A stretch of DNA of 6,681 nucleotides from an uncultured Mucispirillum sp. (lineage in GTDB: Bacteria > Chrysiogenota > Deferribacteres > Deferribacterales > Mucispirillaceae), in NCBI GenBank assembly GCA_947177675.1, contig CAMWVK010000087.1, positions 1 to 6,681 of the forward strand, given 5' to 3'. Positions 1 through 6,366 of the stretch are shown here, in pieces; positions within the stretch are counted from its first letter, which is position 1; each line of letters opens with the position of its first letter. The notes below the pieces were generated by a model. It saw only the letters and a list, made by a program, of their open reading frames with translations, did not search any database and was not told the DNA's origin. The position numbers and the translations under genes were made by a program.

Positions 1-190
1 AGTTATATTAGTAAATATTATGATTTTTGCAGGCACGGTTTATGCAGAAGATGAAAAAAGTGATAATAAAACTATATCTCAGGAAGAAAAAACTGATAAA
101 ATGGTTAATGATTTTTTTAATAATATAGAAAAAACTCTTATAGATTCCACAAAAAAGGTGGCAGACGAAATAAAGTCGCTTAATAAATAA
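1..190 (+). CDS. Small secreted protein, 3' part (5' end outside window)
   Basis: An open frame runs from the left edge (first full codon at base 2) to a TAA at 188-190, giving 62 visible residues. It begins with a hydrophobic stretch (VILVNIMIFAGTVYA) followed by the acidic, charged EDEKSDNK. This looks like the end of a Sec signal peptide with a VYA cleavage site, so the mature protein would be about 47 residues. The mature part is rich in Lys, Glu, Asp and Asn. Its C-terminal half (NNIEKTLIDSTKKVADEIKS) should form a charged amphipathic helix. There is no cysteine, so it is not a lipoprotein. An ATG at 20-22 falls inside the signal-like segment, and the true start is more likely a few codons upstream of the window. 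I do not recognise a family. The remnant that follows at 202-320 also ends in a short Lys-rich helix, so the two could be distant paralogues, though the similarity is weak. It is convergent with the efflux operon and not part of it. Confidence 0.6.
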   Translation, partial: VILVNIMIFAGTVYAEDEKSDNKTISQEEKTDKMVNDFFNNIEKTLIDSTKKVADEIKSLNK

Positions 191-201
191 AAGAGGGTAT
201 C

Positions 202-320
202 CTAAAAAAATATGTAATAATAATTTTAGCTTTATTGTTTATTTGCAGACTGTAAAAAAGAGTGATTTAGAAAAGGTATGGAATACTGTAAAAGATGCAG
301 CAAAAGATTTAATAAAATAG
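202..320 (+). pseudogene. Remnant of a small exported peptide or lipoprotein gene
   Basis: A good Shine-Dalgarno-like AAGAGGG sits at 191-197, but no start codon follows at the right distance. The codon where one is expected is CTA (202-204), followed by AAA AAA TAT. That frame reads LKKYVIIILALLFICRL and stops at 253-255. This is a typical signal-peptide core lacking only its Met. A different frame then carries on with KKSDLEKVWNTVKDAAKDLI and ends at TAG 318-320. Joining the two frames gives an entericidin-sized product of about 38 residues: a signal peptide plus a short amphipathic helix. A third frame near the junction reads FADCKK, which would put a lipobox-like Cys just before the mature helix. 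The gene therefore seems to have lost its start and its frame, or the sequence contains errors. The ATG at 212-214 is followed directly by TAA and cannot be used. The reading as a former lipoprotein is inference. Confidence 0.4.
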
Positions 321-325
321 TATAT

Positions 326-364
326 AATGAGTAGTAGTTTTTTATACTGTTACTCATTTTTTTT
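326..364 (+). terminator. Rho-independent terminator between convergent units
   Basis: The left arm AATGAGTAGTAG (326-337) can pair with CTGTTACTCATT (347-358) over 12 base pairs, two of them G-U. The loop is nine bases (TTTTTTATA), and an eight-base T run follows at 357-364. On the plus strand this is a convincing intrinsic terminator six bases after the stop of the small remnant gene. Read on the minus strand, the same hairpin lies at the end of the last permease gene. There it is followed only by a mixed A/U-rich stretch, so termination in that direction is possible but weaker. The right arm and T-tract encode the last permease codons and its stop. Confidence 0.7.
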
Positions 365-1453
365 GTAACTTATTACAGCAATTACATTTAATATTACAGC
401 AAATATTACTAAAATTATAAATTCTTTATACATATCAGAAAAAACTGCACCTTTTAAGTATATGCTTCTAACTGTATGACCATAATATTTTAGTGGATTA
501 AATGCAGCAATCCACTGTCCCCATTCTGGCATATATTCAGCAGGTGTAAAAAGATTACTCATAAAATATAATATCATTATAAAGAAAAACATTACAAACA
601 TTGCCTGCTGCATAGAATAAGAATAGTTAGATATTATAAGCCCAAGCCCTGAAGAACTAAATATATATACAAGTGTAAAAATATACAGAGAAAGAATACC
701 GCCTTTTGCATCAAGATTGTATAAAAATTTTACAATAATAATACATATAGTAAAAACAACTATACCCATTATCAGATATGGTATAAGTTTAGAAAGTATA
801 AATATAAATTTATTTACAGGTGTTACATTTATCTGCTCCATAGTGCCTTTTTCTTTTTCGCTTACAATATTTAAGGTAGGTAGAAAGCATGTAATCATTG
901 TAACAAGCATAACCATAATGGCTGGTATCATAAAGTTTTTATAATTTAGTGTCTGATTAAATTCATTAAGAGGGATAATATTAATAGCAGGAGCAGTATT
1001 AAAAAAAGCTGATTTTTCCTGCAGTTCTAATGAATAATCATATATTATATTTGAAAGATAGCTTGCCCCCACACTGCCTTTAAACATATCAACAGCATTA
1101 GCTGAAATAATTACATTTGCAAAGCCTTCTTTTACAATATTTTTCTCAAAATCTTTTTCTATTTCAAGTATAATATAAGCATCGCCTCTTTCCACACTTT
1201 TTAAAGCAGTGCTGTAATTACTGCTGTAATCTGCAAGTAAAAAATAGCCTGATGATGTAATCTTATTTACAAGCTCCATAGAATACTGGCTTTTATCGTT
1301 ATCTACAATAGAAATTGTAATATCCTGCACCTGCCTGTTTGTTGCAAGCGGGAAAACTATCATCATAACAAGTGGCATAATCAAAACCATTCTTGGCATA
1401 ACAGGGTTTCGCATAAATTGTTTAAACTCTTTTTCCAGCAGAAATTTCAGCAT
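350..1453 (-). CDS. ABC-2 type permease of the efflux pump, YbhR-like
   Basis: This is an inner-membrane permease subunit of an ABC exporter, 367 residues long. A first membrane segment (about 20-38) is followed by a large extracytoplasmic domain (about 39-172). A block of about five membrane segments then follows (about 173-196, 217-242, 251-275, 283-303 and 344-362). This is the usual architecture of the ABC2_membrane_3 / YhiH-YbhR family. After the second segment lies the family motif SEKEKGTMEQINVTP (about 198-212), a cytoplasmic element of these permeases. Its EQINVTP end departs from the commoner ELLLVSP form seen in the partner permease. The start is supported by AGGG eight bases upstream of the ATG and by a gap of only four bases after the previous gene. 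It is the last gene of the operon, and its final codons form part of a hairpin terminator. It should pair with the permease at 1458-2561 to form the translocation path. Family assignment is firm; the substrate is unknown. Confidence 0.93.
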   Translation of the reverse strand: MLKFLLEKEFKQFMRNPVMPRMVLIMPLVMMIVFPLATNRQVQDITISIVDNDKSQYSMELVNKITSSGYFLLADYSSNYSTALKSVERGDAYIILEIEKDFEKNIVKEGFANVIISANAVDMFKGSVGASYLSNIIYDYSLELQEKSAFFNTAPAINIIPLNEFNQTLNYKNFMIPAIMVMLVTMITCFLPTLNIVSEKEKGTMEQINVTPVNKFIFILSKLIPYLIMGIVVFTICIIIVKFLYNLDAKGGILSLYIFTLVYIFSSSGLGLIISNYSYSMQQAMFVMFFFIMILYFMSNLFTPAEYMPEWGQWIAAFNPLKYYGHTVRSIYLKGAVFSDMYKEFIILVIFAVILNVIAVISYKKNE

Positions 1454-1457
1454 AATA

Positions 1458-2561
1458 TTACCCTAATCGCACTTTAAATTTTTTAACACTTGCAATAACT
1501 AAAACAGCAAGCATAATAGTTAATATAGTAATTTCTTTTAAAATATCCATAAGCCCCTGTCCTTCTATCATTACTTTTTTAACAACAGTAAAATACCATG
1601 ATGCAGGTACAAAATCTGCAATTATTTGTAGAAATTTTGGCATACTATCCAGTGGAAAAAGCATACCTGAAAGCAGCATAACAGGCATCATCATACCCAT
1701 ACCAGAAATAAGCATTGCAGCTGCCTGATTTGCTACAAGGGAAGATATAAATATTCCAACAGTAAGGCAAACGAATATAAACAAAAAAGATACTCCCATA
1801 AGCAGCATAAAACTGCCCCTTACAGGCATATCAAGCAGCATAACTGCTAATACAATAATAGTTAGAAGATTTATCGTTGAAATAATCAAGTATGGTACAA
1901 TTTTAGAGATTATTATATATGCAGGCTTCATAGGAGAAACAAGCAAAAGTTCCATTGTGCCAAATTCTTTTTCCCTGACTATTGAGATAGATGTCATCAT
2001 AGCACATATTATTGTAAGCACTAGAGCCATAACACCGGGAACAAAGTTATATGAGCCTTTAAGTTCTGGATTATAAAGCATTTTTAGTTCAGTATTAATG
2101 CGTATAGGCTGGACTGAGCCTGCTATTTCATTTTGAAATGATGAAATAATTGCTGAAATATAGCTTGTAACTGTGCTTGCCTGATTAGGGTCAGATGCAT
2201 CATTAATTATCTGCACAGAAGAAATACCGCCCTTATGTATTTCATTGGAAAATTCATCACTGAATATAATTATAGTATCAATTTTTTCTTTTTTAAAAAG
2301 AGATGAAATATCTAATGGATTATTTATTGTTTGGACAATATGAAAATATTCGCTGGCACTAATGCGTGCAATTATTTTTTCTGCTAATTCATCACCATAC
2401 TGGTAAGACACTGCAACTTTAATATTTTTTACTTCCATAGTCATAGCAAATCCAAAAAGAAGTATCTGAACAACAGGCATAATAAGGAGTATTAATATTG
2501 TCCTTTTATCTCTTAATATATGCAGCACTTCTTTTTTTATAAATGATAAAAGCTGTTTCAT
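1458..2561 (-). CDS. ABC-2 type permease of the efflux pump, YbhS-like
   Basis: This is the second inner-membrane permease, also 367 residues. It shows a basic N-terminus, membrane segment 1 (about 21-41), a periplasmic domain (about 43-172), and five further membrane segments (about 173-195, 213-242, 250-275, 281-303 and 343-359). The textbook ABC-2 motif REKEFGTMELLLVSP lies at 196-210. The Pro-Met-rich region GMMMPVMLLSGMLFPLDSMP (289-308) matches the conserved GxxFP loop of this family. An AGGA lies seven bases before the ATG, and the gene starts two bases after the ATPase stop, so coupled translation is expected. In E. coli the matching order is ATPase ybhF, then ybhS, then ybhR, so this gene is in the ybhS position. 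It probably forms a heterodimer with the next gene product. Substrate range cannot be told from sequence. Confidence 0.94.
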   Translation of the reverse strand: MKQLLSFIKKEVLHILRDKRTILILLIMPVVQILLFGFAMTMEVKNIKVAVSYQYGDELAEKIIARISASEYFHIVQTINNPLDISSLFKKEKIDTIIIFSDEFSNEIHKGGISSVQIINDASDPNQASTVTSYISAIISSFQNEIAGSVQPIRINTELKMLYNPELKGSYNFVPGVMALVLTIICAMMTSISIVREKEFGTMELLLVSPMKPAYIIISKIVPYLIISTINLLTIIVLAVMLLDMPVRGSFMLLMGVSFLFIFVCLTVGIFISSLVANQAAAMLISGMGMMMPVMLLSGMLFPLDSMPKFLQIIADFVPASWYFTVVKKVMIEGQGLMDILKEITILTIMLAVLVIASVKKFKVRLG

Positions 2562-2563
2562 AT

Positions 2564-3301
2564 CTATTCCTGATTAAAAGTGCCAGCAACTAACTTTCTA
2601 AACACTTCATCCATAGTTGCTGCATTGTATTCTTGTTTCATATCTTTTGGAGCTGCAAGGGCGGCAATTTTACCATGAACCATAATAGATATTCTGTCGC
2701 AGTATTCTGCTTCATCCATATAGTGAGTAGTTACAAATATAGTAATACCATTATCTGCTGCTTCATATATCATTTCCCAAAACTGCCTTCTTGCTTCCGG
2801 ATCTACACCGCCTGTTGGCTCATCAAGAAAAACTATTTTCGGTTCATGGAAAACTGCCACAGAAAAGGCAAGTTTTTGCTTCCAGCCTATGGGAATATAT
2901 TTTACAAGTGTATCTTTTTTGTCAGCTAATTCAAGCCTTTCAAGAATAATGGCAGATTTTTCTTTTATTTTTTTTAAAGGCATACCATAAATCCCTGCAA
3001 AAAGTTTGATATTTTCAGCTACTGTTAAATCTTCATAAAGAGAAAATTTTTGGCTCATATAGCCTATATTTTTTTTAATTTTTTCATATTCTTTTGATAT
3101 ATCACAGCCTGCCACACTTCCAGTGCCGTAAGTAGGCTTTGACAGACCGCAAAGCATACGCATAGCTGTTGTTTTACCTGCTCCGTTTGCACCAAGAAAG
3201 CCAAATATTTCACCTTTATTTACATAAAAGCTGATATTATCAACTGCTGTAAAAGAGCCAAATTTTTTTGTAAGATTATAAGTTTTTATTACCTGCTCCA
3301 T
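2564..3301 (-). CDS. ABC transporter ATPase, equivalent of the YbhF C-terminal half
   Basis: This is a cytoplasmic nucleotide-binding subunit of 245 residues, one complete ABC domain. Visible motifs are Walker A GANGAGKT (37-44), Q-loop YMSQKF with Gln84, Walker B IVFLDE (156-161), a D-loop GGVDP, and H-loop TTHYMDEAE with His193. The signature is unusual: where LSGGQ is expected it reads IPIGWKQ (136-142). As I recall, the C-terminal ATPase half of E. coli YbhF has a very similar PLGFKQ, so this is a family trait and not damage. The catalytic residues are intact. The ATG lies inside the end of the preceding ATPase gene (13-base overlap), and a TGAGGA ribosome site nine bases upstream supports this start. 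It likely pairs with the ATPase at 3289-4182 and drives the two permeases downstream. The stop is TAG, which shows that amber is used as a normal stop in this genome. Confidence 0.94.
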   Translation of the reverse strand: MEQVIKTYNLTKKFGSFTAVDNISFYVNKGEIFGFLGANGAGKTTAMRMLCGLSKPTYGTGSVAGCDISKEYEKIKKNIGYMSQKFSLYEDLTVAENIKLFAGIYGMPLKKIKEKSAIILERLELADKKDTLVKYIPIGWKQKLAFSVAVFHEPKIVFLDEPTGGVDPEARRQFWEMIYEAADNGITIFVTTHYMDEAEYCDRISIMVHGKIAALAAPKDMKQEYNAATMDEVFRKLVAGTFNQE

Positions 3302-4182
3302 ATATAACAGTCCTCAATCGCAGGTGGTATCCTGTATATTTCTATATTTTTATGGTTTAAATTTTTTATTTGATTATTTATATCTTCTATTTGATTATCA
3401 TTATCTATTACTGCATGAATTTCAGCACCAAAGGCAAATGCACTTTTTATATGGCTGCATTTTCTAACATCTTTTAAAAGCTGCCGCATATTATCTGCTT
3501 TTAAAGCTATTAATGTTTTGTTAAAACTATTTATAATATTTTTTGGAGTATTCACATCTATAAATGCACCATTTTTAATCAGTGCAATCCTGTTGCATCT
3601 TGAAGCTTCATCCATATACGGTGTAGAAACTATAATTGTTATCCCCATATTTTTAAGGTCATAAAGCATATCCCAGAATTCTTTTCTAGATACAGGATCT
3701 ACACCTGTTGTAGGCTCATCTAAAAAAAGCACTTCTGGTTTATGAATTAATGCACAGCTTAAAGCAAGTTTTTGTTTCATACCGCCTGAAAGTTTTCCAG
3801 CCTTTCTGTTTTTAAATGGAGCAATATGGCTGTATATACCTTTTATTAAGTGATAGTTTTCTTCTATTGTTGTATTAAAAACAGATGCAAAAAAGTTAAG
3901 ATTTTCTTCCACTGTTAAATCCTGATAAAGAGCAAATCTGCCGGGCATATAGCCAATATTTTTTCTTATTTCCATGTAATCATTAAAAATGCTTCTGTTA
4001 TTAATAAACACAGTGCCATTATCTGGAATAGTTAAAGTAGTCATTATGCGAAAAAGGGTAGTTTTTCCCGCACCATCAGGACCAATTATACCAAAAAGTT
4101 CCCCTTTTTCTGCATGAAATGATACATCATTTAAAGCCTGCACTTTTTTAAATGTTTTTGAAATATTTTCAACTTTTACCAT
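3289..4182 (-). CDS. ABC transporter ATPase, equivalent of the YbhF N-terminal half
   Basis: This is an ABC ATPase of 297 residues: a core domain of about 220 residues plus a C-terminal extension of about 75. Walker A is GPDGAGKT (34-41), and the Asp variant is shared with the first half of YbhF. The signature is canonical, LSGGMKQ (131-137). Walker B is VLFLDEP with Glu156. Two switch residues are replaced: the Q-loop reads YMPGRF, with Gly81 in place of Gln, and the H-loop reads STPYMDEA, with Pro188 in place of His. This subunit may therefore bind ATP without hydrolysing it efficiently. The C-terminal tail (about 225-297) is a small mixed domain ending in PPAIEDCYIW, like the ETTPRFEDAFI linker I recall after the first YbhF half. 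The gene starts two bases after the adaptor stop with no clear ribosome site, so it probably depends on coupled translation. Its 3' end overlaps the next ATPase by 13 bases. Confidence 0.93.
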   Translation of the reverse strand: MVKVENISKTFKKVQALNDVSFHAEKGELFGIIGPDGAGKTTLFRIMTTLTIPDNGTVFINNRSIFNDYMEIRKNIGYMPGRFALYQDLTVEENLNFFASVFNTTIEENYHLIKGIYSHIAPFKNRKAGKLSGGMKQKLALSCALIHKPEVLFLDEPTTGVDPVSRKEFWDMLYDLKNMGITIIVSTPYMDEASRCNRIALIKNGAFIDVNTPKNIINSFNKTLIALKADNMRQLLKDVRKCSHIKSAFAFGAEIHAVIDNDNQIEDINNQIKNLNHKNIEIYRIPPAIEDCYIWSR

Positions 4183-4184
4183 AT

Positions 4185-5090
4185 TTATTCTGTATTAATG
4201 TTATTAAATCTTACTTCTCCATACATTCCTTTGCGAAGATATCCGTCATTTTTTACTTGTATTTTAACAGCATATACAAGGTTTGAGCGTTCATCTCTTG
4301 TAGGAATAGTTTTTGGAGTAAATTCTGCCTTGTCTGAAATCCATATAATGTTTCCAGTATATTTTTTCATATTTTCTTTGCCAAAATCTGCCATAATTTC
4401 TGCTTTGTCGCCAAGCTTAACTTGAGTTAAAATATCGGCAGTAACATAAGCCCTTAAAATAAGGGTTGAAACATCTGCCATTTTAAAAAGAGGTTTGCCA
4501 GTTTGTGCAAATTCAAAAGTATTAGCATATTTTGTAAGCACAACACCATCTATTGGTGCTTTAATATATGATTTCTGGATATTATCTTCAATCTGTGCAA
4601 TCTGTATTTTTAAGCCATTTATTTCATTTTCTACTGCTTTATTATTCTGCTGCATAGTATCAAAAGATGCAGAATATTTTTTTTGTGCTGCAATATATGC
4701 TGCTTTTACATCATCAAGCTGTTTCTGATTAGCTGCATTAGATTTTACAAGATTAGTAAATCTAGTTACTTCTTTTTTATATTTTGATATTTCTTCATCA
4801 ATTGGAGCAAGCTGAGTATCAATATTAATAAGCTTTGTTTGTGCAGAATATATTGCATTCTGCAACTGTAGTTTTTTAAGCTGCAGTTGATTACTGTCAA
4901 TATTTCCAACTACTGTATCTTTTTGTAATACTAATCCTTCTTCTACATCAAACTTTGTAATTTCGCCAGCAGCAAGTGCAGAAACAATTACATCTTCTGA
5001 TTCAAATACACCTGAAGCATGGTTTATATTATTTTCTTTATTACAGCCTGCAATAAATATTAAAAATATTAATAAAGCAATTTTTCGCAT
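4185..5090 (-). CDS. HlyD/YbhG-like periplasmic adaptor, predicted lipoprotein
   Basis: This is the periplasmic adaptor (membrane fusion protein) that bridges the inner-membrane ABC pump and the outer-membrane factor; it is 301 residues long. The N-terminus is a lipoprotein signal: MRK, a hydrophobic core, then IAGC with Cys16 as the lipidated residue, followed by Asn17. No ordinary transmembrane anchor follows. The first half of the barrel-sandwich (lipoyl-like) domain is about 27-65. A long alpha-helical coiled-coil hairpin spans about 66-173, and the second half-motif KAPIDGVVL is at 178-185. A beta-barrel domain follows to the end (LRKGMYGEVRF, about 285-295). The hairpin tip resembles the TolC-docking RLxxLxxxxAxS pattern, reading RFTNLVKSNAANQKQLD (110-126), with Asn121 where Ser is usual. 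The start is supported by AAGGAGA just upstream. It sits between the outer-membrane gene (13 bases) and the ATPases (2 bases). Close family: YbhG/YhiI. Confidence 0.93.
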   Translation of the reverse strand: MRKIALLIFLIFIAGCNKENNINHASGVFESEDVIVSALAAGEITKFDVEEGLVLQKDTVVGNIDSNQLQLKKLQLQNAIYSAQTKLINIDTQLAPIDEEISKYKKEVTRFTNLVKSNAANQKQLDDVKAAYIAAQKKYSASFDTMQQNNKAVENEINGLKIQIAQIEDNIQKSYIKAPIDGVVLTKYANTFEFAQTGKPLFKMADVSTLILRAYVTADILTQVKLGDKAEIMADFGKENMKKYTGNIIWISDKAEFTPKTIPTRDERSNLVYAVKIQVKNDGYLRKGMYGEVRFNNINTE

Positions 5091-5094
5091 AACA

Positions 5095-5101
5095 TCTCCT
5101 T
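5095..5101 (-). promoter_or_regulatory. Strong ribosome binding site of the adaptor gene
   Basis: On the minus strand AAGGAGA lies four bases before the adaptor ATG. It is the best match to the consensus in the operon. It contrasts with the next gene (ATPase at 4182), which has no recognisable site and only two bases between stop and start. Confidence 0.6.
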
Positions 5102-5103
5102 TT

Positions 5104-6366
5104 TTACTGATTAATTATATTTTTCATTTCATATACTGCCTGTAAAAGCTCTATTTCATGAAGTATTTTACCTTGTTTTGCAAGGTTTTCAGCAGTTACT
5201 TCCCGCATATAGTCATTAACAGTTATTGTGCCTTGTTTCATTTTTATTTCAGATGATGTTTTTATATTTGCCCTAAGTTTTACTATTTCATCATCATAAG
5301 ACATAGCATCTTTAATCTGTTTAATTTTTGACTGCTGGTTTTGAATATCAATATTTGTGTTAAATAAAAAAGTCTGTTTTTCAAGTTCTAATGATTTTTT
5401 ATTTAATTCAATAATTTTTTTGTTTCTTTCACCAGTATAAAATCCAGCAATAGTCCAGTCCATTTTGATTCCTGCAATATAATATGGCTGAAAGTTGTTA
5501 TCTAACATATCAAGCCCTGGTCTGCCATAACCTGCAGAGAAAAATAAGTCAAATGTTGGCATATATGATGCAGTTATATTTTTTTTGCTGGTTTCAAGAA
5601 TATCTATTTTATCGCTGAAATAGGCAAGTTCTGGTCTTTTCACAGTATAGTCAGTTATTTCAGTGTATTCTGGCTTTATAAGTCCATTTTCAATATTTGT
5701 ACCTGTTAATATTTTAAGAGCATTAATGTAGCTTTCTTTTACTGCCTCTATTTTTGCCTTATTTTGTTTTGTTTTAACCTGCTCTAATGCAACCGCATCT
5801 AAATCAGACGAATTTGCAATACCATTTTTTACACTTTGTTTTATCATATTATATGTCCGCTCTAAATCTTGAGCATATAAATCATTCTGCTTTAACTGTT
5901 CATCAAGCAAAAGTATGCTGAAAAAAAGCTGATTAACTCTGTATTTTAGATTATAAAGCTGCACTTCAAGAGAGCTTTCTTCGCTTTTTGACTGTGTTTT
6001 TATATTTTCTTTTTCTGCTTCTATTTTCCCGCCGTCCCATATTGGCTGCACAATATCTACAGAAATTTTATACTGGTCTTTTGGCAAAACAGGTATATCT
6101 ACATTAGATAATATTGGTAAATCATCAAAAGGCATTTTTGTAACATCAGACTGATAACTTGCTTTTGCTGAAAAAAGCACTTTTGGAATATAGCCCATAT
6201 TAGCATTAGTAATACTGTAATCTCTTGTTTTTGTGATTAAATCAGCTTTTTTAATCTGTGGATAATTGTTTTTTGCTAAAACATAACATTCTTCTAGTGA
6301 TATTTGAGCATAAACAGTGCATATGTTAATTATCAAAAATATAAATGCCAGTAAAATTCTATTCAT
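5104..6366 (-). CDS. TolC-family outer-membrane efflux protein
   Basis: This is the outer-membrane channel of the tripartite pump, 420 residues. A Sec signal peptide (1-20) ends in TVYA before Gln21. Mature protein starts with SLEECYVLAKNNYPQIK, the usual first helix of the outer membrane efflux protein (OEP) family. Two OEP repeats are visible. The first has strands around 61-112 (ending QPIWDGGK) and a helical pair with NGIANSSDLDAVALEQ (181-196). The second starts near RPEL (234-237), has beta segments around 270-317 and a helical pair with KQGTITVNDYMREVTAEN (about 377-394). The length is close to that of TolC relatives (about 420-490). Small-residue and Asn/Gln-rich helices fit a trimeric alpha-barrel. 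The ATG overlaps the end of the regulator gene by eight bases, and AAAGGG eight bases upstream supports the start. In the E. coli ybh cluster no such gene is present and the unlinked tolC is used; here the duct is supplied by the operon itself. Confidence 0.93.
   Translation of the reverse strand: MNRILLAFIFLIINICTVYAQISLEECYVLAKNNYPQIKKADLITKTRDYSITNANMGYIPKVLFSAKASYQSDVTKMPFDDLPILSNVDIPVLPKDQYKISVDIVQPIWDGGKIEAEKENIKTQSKSEESSLEVQLYNLKYRVNQLFFSILLLDEQLKQNDLYAQDLERTYNMIKQSVKNGIANSSDLDAVALEQVKTKQNKAKIEAVKESYINALKILTGTNIENGLIKPEYTEITDYTVKRPELAYFSDKIDILETSKKNITASYMPTFDLFFSAGYGRPGLDMLDNNFQPYYIAGIKMDWTIAGFYTGERNKKIIELNKKSLELEKQTFLFNTNIDIQNQQSKIKQIKDAMSYDDEIVKLRANIKTSSEIKMKQGTITVNDYMREVTAENLAKQGKILHEIELLQAVYEMKNIINQ

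Noticed and set aside
212..217. ATG as start for the small remnant gene
   Set aside because: The ATG is followed immediately by TAA, so nothing can be made from it.
717..944. Plus-strand open frame of 75 codons
   Set aside because: It lies wholly inside the permease at 350-1453, antisense to its membrane segments, with no ribosome site; a shadow of the real gene.
2876..2896. Non-canonical ATPase signature read as a damaging mutation
   Set aside because: The same type of signature is, to my knowledge, found in the C-terminal half of YbhF, and the rest of the domain is intact; it is a family trait.
2633..2929. Plus-strand open frame of 98 codons
   Set aside because: Antisense to the well-supported ATPase at 2564-3301; its Cys- and Tyr-rich product resembles no protein family.
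4198..4728. Two plus-strand open frames of 75 and 77 codons
   Set aside because: Both are antisense to the adaptor gene and have no start signals or recognisable domains.
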